A stretch of DNA of 64,000 bases from Syngnathus acus. Taxonomy: Eukaryota > Chordata > Actinopteri > Syngnathiformes > Syngnathidae. Shown here piece after piece: positions 1-14,172 of this stretch (the first letter of the stretch is position 1; the number at the start of each line of letters is the position of its first letter). A program made the translations under genes and the position numbers. Below the pieces are notes generated by a model. The model saw only the letters and a program-made list of their open reading frames with translations. It was not told where the DNA came from and made no database searches. The DNA lies in assembly GCF_901709675.1 (NCBI RefSeq), contig NC_051101.1, positions 5,600,501 to 5,664,500 of the forward strand, given 5' to 3'.

Positions 1-1239
1 CTTCATTCAACAGGAGTATCAGCCTGTGAGAGGGAAGTAGGGATAAAATTGGGTATGGGGATGAGGAAGGGGCTATTACCTGAGGGCTGACACTGAACAT
101 GGCCGCTGACGCTTTACTGCACTTCCATTCATGTGGAGTGGCTCACTTGTGGGCACCAATTATAGACCAAATGATCCAAACTGGGCCTTATGATGAGGTA
201 CTATAGCTCCCCCATTCTTCTTTCATTGTCTTCTCAATATTCTATTATATGATAGCTGACAGAGCAAGGCTCCCAGCTAATAATACTGTAGTATGTGTTT
301 GTGCATAAAGATTTGTGAAATAAGCCCCTAAATTAAAATTTGTATTTTACATTGAGATTTGGACATGAATGAAATGGTGCCATTTCCAGAAGACGAAATG
401 CTTTATTTGCTCTATATCTATTGCAGATCTATTGCAGAAAATTGTGGCTTCTTCATTTGTAAACGTTGACGGCACTGACACAGTATAGTCTTGCTTTAGG
501 TTGCGTCAAAACAAAGATGTTTCATTTTGAGAAGAATCCAGTTCATGTGTGATATTTCTTGTTGTAATTAAATTGCTAAGCGCAGTCTTGAGTCATGAAT
601 ACAAATGCACAATTAGGGTTACACTGGCATACACAGTTACAGGTATAGGAGAGATGTATAGAAGAGACGTGAATGGCTGTAAAGTGACCCAGATCAATGT
701 ATTTTTAAGAACACATCAATTTTCACACTACTGGTAATTAATGTTTACCAATTGGTGGCTCAAATTCAATTGAAGTGGTTGTTGTACCTCCAAGTCTTTG
801 CGTACTTGGCTATTTGAAACCTTGCAGCACCCAGCCACAGGACATGTAGTTTATGTTTTCTTGCAATTACTCTTACTATGAAATGAGGCACGTCACATCT
901 CCCCCAAACATGTGAATCCCACAGTTGTGAAGGCATCTTCCTTTCTTCAAAATTTGTTCTTAACCTTTGCCCTAGCCTTAACCTTAACTCTAACAACTTT
1001 ACAACATTTGAGATTTTAGTTATGCAATCCATAGCACCACTGGCATTTTATCTTCGTTATCTATCCCTTGGCCCTTACTTATTGTTTCAGAAAGAGAATA
1101 CATGAACTGTCTCACAATAATGGTAAAACTTTAGATTTGATAATATTCCAGAGGATCACAATCTCAAATGTATTATCCCATATGTCACTGCTATAGCAAA
1201 CCATTACATCATGAAATGTGAAGTCTTGGCCATTGCCGT
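1..1239. other. Gene-free stretch, nothing recognised
   Basis: AT-rich unique-looking DNA. Short ORFs here lack codon structure, homology and splice context. No repeat family was recognised. Confidence 0.5.
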
Positions 1240-1244
1240 CTTTC

Positions 1245-1402
1245 TGAACAGACAACATGATTCCCCACCATGTTCCGTCAGAGTAAGCGGGGGTAACCCA
1301 TGCAGGCACGGGGAGAACATGCAAACTCCACACAGGAAGGCCAGAGCCTAACCCTGCATCTTAAAACTGTGAGGCGGGTATGTTAACCAGTGCCCTACCA
1401 TG
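1245..1402 (-). repeat. LINE-like 3'-end fragment, L2/Maui-like (tentative)
   Basis: The segment contains the dispersed fish repeat signature CACGGGGAGAACATGCAAAC, followed by CTCCACACAGGAAGGCC and ending ACTGTGAGGCGGG..TTAACCAGTGCCCTACCATGCC. Read on the minus strand it resembles the 3' tails of teleost L2/Maui-type LINEs. The family name is from memory and tentative; that it is a dispersed repeat is more certain. Confidence 0.5.
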
Positions 1403-1407
1403 CCATG

Positions 1408-1502
1408 CCACCTATCACTATTATTATTATTAGTAGTAGTAGTAGTAGTAGCAGTAGTAGTAGTAGTGGTGGTAGTAGTAGTAGTAGTGGTAGTAGTAGT
1501 AT
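1408..1502. repeat. (TAG)n / (TAT)n trinucleotide microsatellite
   Basis: Imperfect TAT then TAG repeats with interspersed TGG and CAG units. They create a spurious poly-valine ORF. Confidence 0.9.
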
Positions 1503-2093
1503 TTCATTTACAGGGGGCTACCAACAATTATGATCACGCGTGTGAAGATTATGTATCTGTGCACGCTTGCCCTTCTCTCTTCTCAACAGGAGCTCGCCAG
1601 CGTGGAGCTGGTGCAACAGGCAGGGCTGACATCCACAGACTGAAAGGACAAAGGCGCCTTCCTTGGCCCCTTTTCAATATGTCACAGTGGGAACAGCATA
1701 ATCAAGCCCATGTCACTACCAGCTGCTCCATCAGGACCACATTAAAATAAACAACATGCTAGGTAGGATCTGGGATAATAATAGGGGAGACAAGTGGCTT
1801 CAGAAGAAAGCAATAGACCTCTCGTGTCTGCTGCCAAAGTGCACGAGAACTGCTTGAGCCAGTAAGTGAGTCTGGAAAGGTTATGATGAACTCTTTGTGG
1901 AGTGAGAGTACTTGGACGCATTCAAGAAAATAAAAATAAAAAGTCCAAGAGCATGGCTGTTAGTAAAAACAGGCACTTTACACTTTTCACACTCACACAT
2001 GCCTTTGGAGGAAACAGTGTTCTAACCAGTAGGTTGAATATAAGGGTCACTGTACTAACTCTAACACACTAAGCACCATGAATACAAGCACTT

Positions 2094-2350
2094 TGGTGGT
2101 ATGGCTCAGGTGGTAGAGTGACTGTTATTTGTTATAATAATATGTGCTAAACAATAAACTAAACTAAACTAAACTAAACTGTCTCTAACCTAAGGGTTGA
2201 GGGTCGGATCAGGAGCCCTTGTGACCATGACAAGTGTCCTTGAGCAAGGTACTGAACCCCCAGGTCTCCCGAATGCCAAATCAACAGAAGGTGAACAAGG
2301 AGACGATCTATGAAGGTGGAAAAGTGCTCTGCAAGTAAAAGCCCATTTAA
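2094..2350 (+). repeat. tRNA-derived SINE, interrupted head
   Basis: A-box-like ATGGCTCAGGTGGTAGAGTG at 2101-2120 and a weak B-box GGGTCGGATCAGG at 2200-2212 form a tRNA-like head. The body carries GTGTCCTTGAGCAAGGTACT, and the tail reads GTGCTCTGCAAGTAAAAGCC. The A- and B-boxes are pushed apart by inserted AT-rich DNA that includes an (AAACT)n run at about 2153-2180. It shares its core with the SINE at 31.0-31.4 kb. Confidence 0.65.
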
Positions 2351-2352
2351 TA

Positions 2353-5284
2353 ATTTTTCCCTAAATCTCTGTAGTCCTCTAAAAAAATGTTTAGGTTTAA
2401 GGATTCATCTCTGACAACGAACCAGTGCTACCTCCACTGGGAAGACAGTTCTTCCATTTTTTGTAAGGTCAGTAATACATCTCATGTCATGCCAATATGT
2501 CATGTTACTCTCTCTATACATTTTCAATATGACCGAAAAGGAATAACTAATCCGCAATAATGCAGGGGGCTTCCCCACCATGTTCCATATACTATAATGA
2601 ATTACATTAAATGTAGGGTGTGTAATGAGTATATGACTCGCTATTCATTCAGTTTGAAGTGTCCTCTCACTAGCTACGAATTCTTCTCATCTCCAGTACC
2701 TGTGAATTACACAAAATGATGCATTCACCATTTATTTTATCAGTCCACTGTAGTCGCCAGTAATCCCATTATAACATGTCTTTTAGTACAATAGCCAGAT
2801 ATGTTCTGAATAAAGGCAGCCTTTCTTTGCCTTGTCAAAGGTAGGCTGTCTTTCAAATTACTTCTTCAGAAGTTAAAAGGCCTTCTGCCTAATCAGTCTA
2901 TTATACCAGGCTAATAGATGACCAGTAATTGCAACTAATAACTTATTACTCATCTGCACAAATATTCTAATGGCTTGTATTTAGAAGCCAATTTTTTTCA
3001 ATGGACAAAGTGGAAAAGGGGGTAGACGATTCTATTCACTCGGAGGGTAGACTGCAACACAAAGAAATACTCCCACAAAAGAAGCTTGGAAAGCAACCTG
3101 TAGAATGTTTTTTCTTCTCTTTGCTGGATTAATATCTAACCGTATTCACAAGGATGTGAAATCTCAGTCTTCATCGAGAAAGATGCTGCAGGCTTTGGCT
3201 TTGTTTGGTCCTGGGACCCCTTTCTGAGAGTGAGACAGCTCACAGAATGACACTTAATGTCCTTCTGACAGCCTGCAAGGGCCCAGACACAGATCACAGT
3301 CGAGGCCACAAAGTTGGACACATCGATTTTGATTTTCAGCTGCAACACCAACATATTGTCATGACAAGTTAGTCGGGTATAAAATGCACATTTAAGTATT
3401 TTGTTATGTTTTTTTCATCCAATGTTGTTGCATTGAGCTTCATTATCCCATGATGATTCTAAAATCTAAACTGTGTAAGAATCCAAATATTTCCTGTCGT
3501 TACAGATCAGACCAGCACAATGGTCAGAATTTTTTGGGGGGATATTTCTCTACAAAATTCAATAAAAATCTAACGTTTGTGGTCATGCTTTGCTATCTCA
3601 CTCAGGTTGCGGCCAGGACTCATCTTCTGCTGAAGCCATTTAGTTGTTGATTAACTTCTGCCTTATGGGATGTCGTCCTGCTTGCTTTTTTTTTTTGCAT
3701 GATTTTTTTCAAACTTCAGTTGTCAGACAGATGGTAAGATTTCTTTTTTTCATCTATATGGCGAAACGTACAGCAACCTGAAGTCAGGAAGCAGCAAAAG
3801 CCACGATATCCTTTTTTCCAGAATTCACAGCAAGGGATGAGGTTTTGATAGTGATGTGCTCCGTCTTGCTTTGCTCCACGGCTGTGTAGCATTTCTTTCA
3901 AACAACTCAACTTGGGTTCGATCTGTGCACACGAGTGCCACTGTAGAACATCCTGGTTCTCAACTTTGTAGCAATATTATTTTCTATGGTGTTCTCCAAT
4001 AGTTTCCTTTCTTGTTTAATGTTGTACCTGATTGTAAATTCGCTGACAGAGATGTTATTGTGTAGGATTTTTCTTTGCCTCATTGAGCATCCTGAGCTGT
4101 GCTTTTGCAGTCATTTTTGCAAGATGGCTACTCCTAAAGAGACTAGCTAGTGCAAGTGAAGGAAATAACTCCAAGAATAGACTAACGTGAACAGTGTGAC
4201 TTGCTGATCCAGAGAGAGTTGGTAGGGAAAGATAATAATCTGATAATCCACAGTTTTATTGTTCAAATTTGAGTCAAAAGCACAAAAGAAATTGTACTCT
4301 ATAATCTGGTAATCTGTTGTGCAGTTAACATTTGACTCTATATTCTTCTGTAGCCCAAAACCTGTGCACCATTTATTTGAAGTTGCAGGTTTACCGCATA
4401 TCATAGTGCACAGTGCAACAATATGCTTTGAACTAAATCGACTCTTGGGAGGATACATCATTAACAAATATGTTTATTGACCAGAGTGCATTGAAGACTC
4501 AATGGACAGAATACAAAAGGGGTAGTTAAAGGGGCAGGACTCACAAAAACCCACTGGGAGTATACAGCCCCTGCTGATCAATGACCTCATCAAGAGTCAG
4601 TCTCGCTTTAGAAGGCGGCAAGACCAAAGCGCAATGGGGCCTTTGCAGCCCCACAGATAACAAACCAACACCAGACACCCAATAAAGAGACTTCCACTTC
4701 ATTTAAAAGCAATTAATATTCTTGGCTGGCTGGCATGATCGCTTTGGTGTGGCAGGTCTGTACACGCCCCCTGCACTGTAATGGAGTTGACTGGTTAACT
4801 TTTGAGTCTGTGGCCAATGTTGGCTGCCTGGGTGAGAGCGCCGATGCGCAGTGGGACGCAGTGTTTAGATCATAGTGAATGGGCCTGTCTCACAGCCCAC
4901 TGCACCCCAAAAGAACCTCCTCTTCTCCATCTTTCTCAATGCATGTCTTGTTCTTTCTGTCTCCCTCTTTCTGGGTATCCGTCCTCTTATTCTTCTCCAC
5001 GTTTTCTCCCAGCGTCTATCGTGGCTTTTGTTTCCTTTTTTTCTTTTTTCTCCTGCCTTTCTTGAGTTTTGTTTTTTTAACTTCTCATCTTCAGTCAATA
5101 TCAATCAGTCTTCAATAAGAGCAAGGGTTTAAATAGTCGGCCTTTGTAGTGTTTGGTAATGATTGTCACCTCAAGATTAAAAAATAGGTTGCGTTTGTAA
5201 GCACATTCACTCTGCCAAACATCAACGAGGCTACTAAGAGATATGACTAGATGGATGATCTTATATCGATTTATATGTTTCAGT
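2353..5284. other. Gene-free stretch with some complex, possibly regulatory sequence
   Basis: No gene. Most of it is ordinary AT-rich DNA. Two parts, about 3150-3360 and 4530-4830, are balanced in composition and free of simple repeats, unlike their surroundings. ORFs near 4800-5130 are pyrimidine-tract artefacts. Confidence 0.4.
4530..4830. promoter_or_regulatory. Candidate conserved non-coding element 3' of PRDM13
   Basis: Repeat-free, compositionally balanced sequence with homeodomain-type cores (GCAATTAATATTC, 4708-4720) and no reading frame. The regulatory role is an inference from composition and from proximity to a developmental gene. Confidence 0.22.
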
Positions 5285-5625
5285 AATAAAAAGTCTACAC
5301 ACCCCTGCTCACTATTTTATTTTCACCTTTTACATCAACCATTATGTTAACAAAATCAATTGAAACACAAACTGGAAATATTTTATTGAAATAAAATCTG
5401 ATGCCTTTTCTTATCACTGACCATTCATAAATAGTAGAAAGTGTAAAGATGTTGATTAATTTTGATAAATGATCAATTTTAAGATGTTACAGCAGAATTT
5501 CTTGGCATCAGTCGGGTGTTGTCAGAAAGGCACAAACTAATTTTCAAGGCATTGGAACAACATAGAATGCAGTGAAGATAATCAGCATCATGTAGACAAA
5601 ATTACTGAAAAGTTCCAATCCTAAA
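5285..5625 (+). mobile_element. Tc1-like transposon relic, 5' part
   Basis: It begins with a Tc1-type terminal motif (AAAAAGTCTACACACCCCTG, 5288-5307). It continues into a decayed start of a Tc1 transposase region, where AAGGCATTGGAACAACATAG and CAGTGAAGATAATCAGCATC recall the helix-turn-helix coding part. It is frameshifted and truncated before the catalytic core. Confidence 0.55.
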
Positions 5626-5706
5626 CTGACACAACAGACTAGGCTAAAAAAATTAATGGTTAAATGGGTTGATTTTTATTTGATTATTAGCTTGATCATG
5701 GGCGGC

Positions 5707-5804
5707 TGGATGGATGGATGGATGGATGGATGGATGGATGGATGGATGGATGGATGGATGGATGGATGGATGGATGGATGGATGGATGGATGGATGGATG
5801 GATG
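5707..5804. repeat. (GGAT)n tetranucleotide microsatellite
   Basis: About 24 almost perfect GGAT units. They create overlapping spurious ORFs on both strands (MDGW and HPSI repeats). Confidence 0.97.
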
Positions 5805-8800
5805 AGACTGGAGAGACTGATAAATGGGAAAAAGACGTGGCAACTTGTTTGTGCAATTACAATCGAGAGTGCGGTGAGCAGTGTGTGTGACACCTATTAG
5901 GTCAGTCTGCGAACAGAAAGCTAGCATCGTATGAATTAAAAGCAAGGAATAGCCTACTTAATACATTCAAAAAATAAAGACTCCTATTGATATACATTGA
6001 GGAACTACTGAATAGTGTTCCCCATAGAAAAAAGCCCTCATCATTCTAAAAGCTTCTTTAACTTGCAATAAATGTCACGTTAAGTGGTTTATTAACCTTA
6101 GGAGTCTAAGTGAAATGAGGCATATGATTTAGACAGCTGTTATATTTTCTATCATGGAGTAGCAAAATAATAAAATGATTACGTGTCTGTTGTGTTTTTT
6201 TTATGAATATACCTTTATGTGTCTATTTAAACAAGGTAACCTGTATACAAACGTGAATAATTGTTAGTCCTTCTGGATAGTTAAGAGAGGATGGCCGTCA
6301 GAGACCTTGTTCAGCAAGCTGAATGATAATGGCAAGTGCATTAGCAGTCACTCGCTTTGTTTAGTAGGCTGAAGGTAATAGAAAAATCAATAGACCACAG
6401 CATGTATAACTTTTACAATTGACACAGCTCAATGATAAAAATCTTGGCAGAGGAATGTGTTTATTCAGCTCAAGTATTAATAGAAATCTTCGCAGCAACC
6501 TAACATATGCAGAATAATGAATCTAAATGTCTCAGAAAGAGACATTCTTTCGAAATGTCAACAAGTTGACAAGCTAAATGTTTTTTTCATTAAGGTTCAA
6601 TAATAGCTTGTAGCTGCCCGTGGGTCTCAATACAATCCAACTTCTCGAATGCCAATTAGTCAATGGCAGCTACTAGACCTCCCACTTTCACAGTCCTGGA
6701 GCATAAAGACCAGACCATCTTCCATCAAATGGTGGAAAATTGGAAAATAACTTCTTTGCACGCGTACATGCATCAGCCACATTAGTACAAAGATACTACA
6801 ATGCAACTGTATTGAGCTATTATTCTTGTGGTTGTACTTTACAGTGGTTTAGAATTGGATCATGTTGACAGGCTACATATGTTTAGCCACTCTAATAGTA
6901 GGAGAACAAAAGTAGTGGTAATTGTAGTTGTTGTTTCTGTTGCTGATGTTGTGTTACTGTCATATAGTTAATCCCCTCCTCCACAAAAAAAAACTCTGTT
7001 TAATGCCTATTCTTAAATTAGTAGTTTACCCAGCGTCGTGTCGGATTTTCTTTCCTAATTGTCCCCATTTTTATGGGCAATGACTCTGTGCTGAACATAC
7101 ACTAAGGTACAATACAGTACAATATGGCATATTACAGTACAGTACAGTACAGTATTCAGAGGTTGCCACACATTACAAAGGTTATTGTAAACATTGCAAA
7201 CTGGCTGGCTGACTGTCATTTACACCTTAACTTCTCCAAAATTGTTCATATGTTTTCTCTGAAACAAATAAATCACAAATAGATTAAGAGTCATCTCATG
7301 AAGCTCAATTAAACATAATTTAAAGAAATAATTAATTGACAACCAAATTTGTCAACAATAATACCTGTTGGGGTTTTAGTCATATATATTATTGTTTTTA
7401 ACAATCGTGTTTGCATCGTGTCTGTATTAGTCATTGTCTTTTGCTTTCCTGTCAAATTATTATAGTTTTTGTTGACTTATATTTGGCATGCTCCTTATGA
7501 CAGAGGGACAACCAATGGAAATTAGCAGAAGTGGGGATCGTCCTCTGTCACTGAATTTTTCATCCCTATTTCAATCTCACCCAGTTGGTCCGAGTCAGCC
7601 AATCGCTGTCGAGAATAGACTTACCAGGATGTCACACCCAGGTGCCACACGTGACATGTTGCCAAATAAAAATAATAATAATACAATTAAAACAGAGGTG
7701 TATACATTTTGGTCCCACAGACCACAATGACATGTATTGTTTTTCTATCACCAATCACATCGATGTGCTTGTGTGTGTCTGTTGTTTTGATTTAAAAAGA
7801 TGTAATTCATTTTTGGCTGTGTGCAGTGTTGTGCAGCGCCTGTGTGTGATGTCGAAATTATATTTTCAACACCGATTGACTCTCAGTGATGAGGGGCAGG
7901 CTAGCCCCATGTGGGTTAGAAACTCAGGGATGGACGGACAATGCCCACCTCAGGAAATTGGTCTTTTGACTATAACTGGGTGCAGTTACGCTCTATTTTG
8001 AAATGTTCATTAATGTCCCTAAACAACAAAAAAAGAGAAAGAAAGAAGACACTTGAGTCACAATGAAATGGATGAGCCTATGTTTCATGTTGAGCATATG
8101 AGCTTCTTCTTAGAATGACAGTATGGCCACTGTTTGGTTTTTCGATGTTCATGGGGAGTCTAATGTAGCCGCACTGTTAAAGTTGCTGATTTTAACAAAT
8201 CAGTCTGCTAATGTTGAGATTTGAATTGTAGATGTTTGTAAGTTGGACATGAATGGACTCCTGAGCACTCAGACCTGACTGCTTTGTATGAGGGATCCGA
8301 ACAATAGATATTATAGTTTTCACAAACCTGGGCAGATGAAAATTCATCCCTCATTATTCATGACATCAAACAGACAGGGCTGGGGCCCAGAGCGGCCTCA
8401 TTTGCAGTTGAATGTGGGAAGGCTGCAGAGACAGTGGCCTGTTTAGCATGTGTATGTGTTGCAGAGGTGGTGGAGGGATGGAGGAGGAGTGAGTACCAGT
8501 GGGCCACAGCTGGTGTGTCACAGTCCCAACCTTCTACCTGCTGCTATCACAACTGACACACTGAGGCCAAATCGGGGACTTATCCCGCTGAAGTTGTGGT
8601 CCATCCATCAACTGCTTCTGCTCGCTTATCAATCTAAGCCTAACTTGTCATCTCGTTTTCTCCTTCCGCGGCCTGATTCCTGCTCCTGTGCTTAATAATC
8701 TTCCTTGCAAAAAAGAAAAAGAACTTTCAGGCCAACTAAAAAAAAAAAAAAAAAAGAATTCTCTGACCTTTTGAAGCAGAGCAGGCACAATTCCAAAGGC

Positions 8801-11205
8801 AGCAAATGTTAGTTGATGCACTGATTCAAATGCACAGCTGTCAATTTTCCTGTCTACTGATGTCCTTCTCTTTGCCTCCCTCCAGTTAGTTGTGCATGCA
8901 TGTCAACTTCCATCACTTTGCCCTCATGGTGCCTTCTCTGTTTTTCCACATCCGCAAGTATTTCTTCCCCCCTGTGCAACTTTTGGAAACCAGCAGTGTG
9001 TTTACCCTACCTGGTTTACCTGCTCCAGGAGAACAGGCTGCCAGCAGCGGCAAAATCAGTCCTCGTTACTCTGTCAGGCACTTTTGATGTTGTGTGGATG
9101 TCATGTCGTTTGTTCCATATCTTTCAAGAATTGTCTGACCAGTTGTGCGTGATGACTCTACCTGTGTTTATGTCCAAAAATACCTGCAGCATAGCCAGTC
9201 ACTCAGTATCATTGGCCTGGTGAAGAGATAGGCATCCACTGTCTCGATGTCAGAGATGCTTCATCACACAGTGGAATAGCCAGTTGTGGGCAGTGTGCAA
9301 ACTTGAAATGCACTCTGAAGGTTTTTATTTTTTTGTACATTTACTTTAATCACTCTTGCCAATCACTACTCTTGGTTTTGTTTAGAACAATTTGTTCGTT
9401 TTGAAACTTAAAATTGCAAACATTTGGCCCAAGACCAAATTGAACATTACTGCTTTCATGTATAATTGCTGACAACATTTATCTACGAAAACAGCATATG
9501 TATGTTAAATGTTAGTGTAAGTGTCCGCAGGTATGGCATACCCAAAACAACATTGTCTGACCATGATAGTGAGTCTGTTGTTCAGGAAAAATGTACAGTG
9601 GTTAGCACATTTCATCATCAAGTAATGGTTGAAGAGACATTTTATTGTTAATTCCAAAACTAAATGTGGCAATACCAAAACTTTGTTTTCTGTCAAAACA
9701 TGTGTCACTGCAGTCAGAATTAGCCGCCAAAAAAAAACCTGAAGCCAGTATTTATTTGAAGGATGACTGACATTACTGGAGATACGATTGCTACATCAAA
9801 GGATACAAATTTGTTCTCCAGTGCTGGAGATGGAAATTTTAAATTGTCATGTTCTGCCATATTTTAGGGGGAAAAAAAAAAGTTTCTTTCCACTGAGGCA
9901 CCAAAAAAAAAAAATTCTCCCATACGGATTAAACCCTGGATCTCCTTCAGCCTTAAAGTACGTTATAGTTGAAATGCATTGGAGAAAAATAAATTCAAGC
10001 CAAGAAAAAATTGCTGACAACATATTCAACACATAAAACAACGTAAAATATTTATATTTAGGTTCCTGGTTTAGGTTCAGCTACAATGACAAAAAATCTT
10101 CATTCACTTCTCTGAAATGGGCAGTGCTAGCTGGTTGTGCTACCTGCTATGCAAGCATCGTGGTGTTTTTTGTTTTGTGTTTTGTTTTTTCCACATTTTG
10201 AATCATACTCAAGCTCAGGCAGCCAATGATGCCTGTGTCACACATCCTTTATCATAACATCATCTTCGTAACTCTGTATCCTTGTCAGACTCACATCACT
10301 TTACATTACATCATGCAGGCCTGCATGGTGAAGTCAGACAAGAGTCACAAAGAGCAATCACTGCATATAGCCGTAGCAGAGTCAAAAGATGCAGAGTGTT
10401 TTGCAAAAGCACCCGTATTGCCGGCATCTTTGATTGGTCAAGCAGAAAAATATTATTCATGTTAAACTCAAATATTACATTGATCTGATGTTTGCGTTTT
10501 AATTAGAGTTTAGGTTTCTGCTAGACCAAAATGTATAGAATTCCTCAACCTAAAATTATGTTTTGCTATTGTATTTAGGCCTAATGAATAGAGTGAAATG
10601 TGTACATCAGTCATTATTGATCGAATTTGGCTCAAATCTCCACAAGAATGGAATAAAACAATGAACTATTTTATGTTCCTAATCAGTTCTATCAAGACTT
10701 AAATTAAAAATAAATTACCCCCCGCCCCCATCCATCTGTTGTTTTGACTTGTCTCCTGCCATTATTACCATGGCAATGCTGGAACGACGACTACCTGTCT
10801 ATTGCCTCGAAATTGAAGACAAATGGTTCCAGAATATACACCAAGGTCACACTTTTGTGGCATGTAGGAATGCTGTGCACCTGCATTGGCAAGTGCATTC
10901 ACAGCATCATTGCAAGATGTTTTCTTTATTTGTGAGGGGAAACAAAGAAGGCTGATGGCTAATCATAAACAAGTGAAATGAAAGCAGCGCTAAACATTAA
11001 ATGGCTTCACTTGCATCTTGTATTTTTATTATGTGAAAATGAAAGCACCAAATAAAATGCATAAAAATATAAAAGCGACAATGTCAGTCACTCTATTTGA
11101 TCAATTAACCAACTGAATGATAGTAATAATTGGGTTGAGTAGTGTAGTAGTAGTAGTAGAGTAATGGTAGTAGGAGTATTGACCAATTAATATAATTTAT
11201 TAACA
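5805..11205. other. Gene-free stretch, no gene recognised
   Basis: AT-rich DNA with short A/T runs, a (TACAG)n run at 7133-7153 and an A17 run at 8739-8755. Segment 6250-6730 is repeat-free and of mixed composition and could include regulatory sequence, but nothing specific was recognised. No ORF has codon structure or homology. Confidence 0.45.
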
Positions 11206-11207
11206 CT

Positions 11208-11244
11208 ACGTATTATTATTATTATTATTATTAATATTATTATT
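11208..11244. repeat. (ATT)n microsatellite
   Basis: An ATT-rich trinucleotide run with one AAT interruption. Confidence 0.85.
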
Positions 11245-12280
11245 GATTTAGGAAGGTTTAAACTGTCTAAAAATCATATTCACATTTGGGGGAATTTTAT
11301 ATGCATGGATGAGTTCAGTCATTATGAACTATTTTTGCAACTATACAAGGTCTTAATTGCTCATATGAAGTCGTATGATTGAAATACACAATTTTTTGTA
11401 TGATTTATTTAAGAAAGACAGCCACATTTAAGACAAGGATATAATATTGTCCTCATTGACAAAATGAGGTATTAACACGCTTGTACAACACTGTAATGTG
11501 AAATATCATAGTTTACATAGATCTATACATTTTTTTTCTGAAATAATTCCATAAATAAAAACAGCTGTTTGCTTCTTTAAGAACAGCGTGCCTCGAGAAA
11601 GTGCAAATTTAAGTATGTGTATTCATTAGAGAGGTGCAAGGAGCTGGATATCGAATGAAGTAAAGGAAATAGGTTTAATTGTCATAATAATCACCAGGCA
11701 GCGGTTTGGTTGCAATTAAATGTTTTCCTTAAAGTGCAGTTGAGGTCGCTGTAAAGGAAATGTTATTGGGAATAGTAGGCCAATATGCCCGTTTTACCAT
11801 TCACTTGTAAAAGAATTCTAACAAATTTGGCATTTTTCCAGTTTTGTTGAAATGCAGTGGCTCTTGTTTAAAAGCAGGCCTTTTTTGAAGCAAGATGTAT
11901 TTAAAAAAAGACCCTCTTTTATCAAAAAAGATTACAAAAAAAGACAAGCTAAAGTCATGACATATTTAAAACAGTTTGTTGAATTTAGAAAGCCGAACAC
12001 TGGAACAACCTTGACTGCATTTTGCATTTCAAAACACCAAGTTTCATTTGTAGAGTCTATGACATGACTTGATTATTTATGGTGTTGTATTATTACGAGA
12101 AACGTCCCTTTGACAATAAAAATATCAATAAATTGGAATCAAACTGGCTGTCAGTCCAAAGTGTGAAGGATTGGGATATAAATAAAATGTTGGAGGAGTG
12201 GAGGGCAGGATTCAAAGCCAGATTTACTAATGTTCATATTTTTTCTTTCATTGTCTTTTATTGTTGTTTTGAGTTGAGTC

Positions 12281-14138
12281 TCAGTCGTTATTCTTGCTGG
12301 ATTCAGGCTCACTTTGGTCGTCAGTAAAGCAGACGTCCACGTCGCTGTCATTGTCGCTCTTCAGCTCGGCGTCGTCGAACAGGCCCGCCTTGTCTTCCAG
12401 CTTCTTGGCGCTCTGACCGGGATGTCTGGACTTGACGTGTCTCTCCAAATCTCTCCTCCGGACTAGAACTTTGCCACAGAAGTCGCACCTGTAGGGGGTG
12501 TTGCCCTCCGCATGGAGCCGAATATGCTTGTTCAGGTTGCTGGGGTCACCGAAGGGCCTGAAGCACACTTTGCACTTGAGCGGCTTGTAGCCGGTGTGAG
12601 TCCTCATATGGATTTTCAGGCCATATTTCCTGGAGTACAGTTTGCCACAGTACAGACATAAGTGTCCCTTTTTTGGTTTGCCGGAGTTGGAGTTGCTGGT
12701 GCTGCCTGCGGGCAAGGGGTCCAGTCTGGTCCGGTTCTTCTCATTGGCAATTTCAGACAGCTGTTGCGTGTGCATAGCTATCTCCCGATCAATGTTGGTG
12801 ATTGTGCCCTGCATGTCTTGACTGAGAGAAGGTGCGCCAAAGTAGGGCATGGACTCTGGGTACTTGAGGAGATTGCTGAAGTGGAATTTAAGAGGGTAAT
12901 ATGGCGAACTGTACAGAAACTCTCCGTTGTAAACAGTGAAGGGCATCAGGGGGATATTACAGTCTCCACCGTAAGTCTTGACGCCGTCGAAGTTGGGCAG
13001 AGAGAACCTTTCGAAGTGGAGTCCCGGGTGCATATGCGGGTACCGGGAGGGGGACAGCCCGGCATGCACTCGGCTTTCAACGTGTTTGAAAGCCGACGTT
13101 TCCTCTATATGAGGGAGCAACGGGAAGCCTCTGATGGCGTTGGAACATGGCACCATACTTGGAGCGTCACCTATACCTGGGGCACACTTTGCTGCGGGAT
13201 TCCCGCTTCCATTTAACGTCTCGCCAACCATGTTTCGCATCGGTTTCATGTTCCCGATGACTTTGCCGAAGGCACCCATCTTGGAGCTGGCATCCTCTCG
13301 ATGCGCGTCAACCACTGGGACCTTCGCGACGCCTGTTGGCTTGAATGCGGAGCGGACACCCGGGTGGAAGCCCATAGAACTCAGCATCGAAGATGCTACG
13401 CCAAGGCCGAGCATGTGTCCTTGGTTCCGCGATGAAGTGACGCTCATGTCCAGGGCTCTGTCCTGCTCCTCTGAGCTACTCTTTTTCACCAGTCCGGCCT
13501 TGCCCAAGAAAGGCGAGGTCAGTGACCTCCTGCTGGAGTCGGAGATGGAGGAGATGCTCTGAGAGCTCCTGGGTGAGCAAGAGGTGTTGGGGATGTCTCC
13601 AGACTTTGGAGATCTGCTGAAGTTCTCCGTGCCTCTGGCTTGCTCGCTGTTCACGAACCCGCGCCCATTGCTCAGCGCGCAGTGGAAGTGCACATGGGCT
13701 TTGAGTGTGTTGGGGTATTTAAAGATTCTCCAGCAGTACCAACAGATGTAGCGCTCTTCACCTGCACAAAAGAACAAAAAAGACTAATAAACATCAATTG
13801 TGATGAAAATGGTAAAATAATAATCATAGTAATAGCAATAATAATAATAATAATAATAATAAAAACGTCTGGTGACGCTCGTGTCATTGATTGCAGTCAT
13901 TACACATAAGACACTGGTAAATGTTTCCAAGTCTGAGAACCTGTGTGTATGCATCATTCCAAATGTCCAAATAATTGATTTGAAACAAATAAGAATTATG
14001 ATTGTTTTATGAGCTATGATGAGTCAAATTATTAGTGTATTATGAGATATGATAATAATCTACGATAACACAATTTACAAATTTAATCTACATGACTACA
14101 GCAACATACTACTACTACTACTATTAGTAGTAATAATG

Positions 14139-14172
<34 letters not shown>

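Noticed and set aside
1400-1750. ORF with a poly-valine stretch
   Set aside because: It is the TAG/GTA microsatellite read as codons.
4865-5132. Cluster of overlapping ORFs on both strands
   Set aside because: They are caused by a C/T-rich tract; the peptides are low-complexity and have no splice or homology support.
5653-5945. Overlapping ORFs with HPSI and MDGW repeats, and a possible CRISPR-like array
   Set aside because: They come from the GGAT microsatellite; there are no spacers, and CRISPR is not expected in a vertebrate genome.
12662-13562. Long plus-strand ORFs opposite the last PRDM13 exon
   Set aside because: They are shadows of the PRDM13 coding exon on the other strand, which has zinc fingers and consistent splicing.
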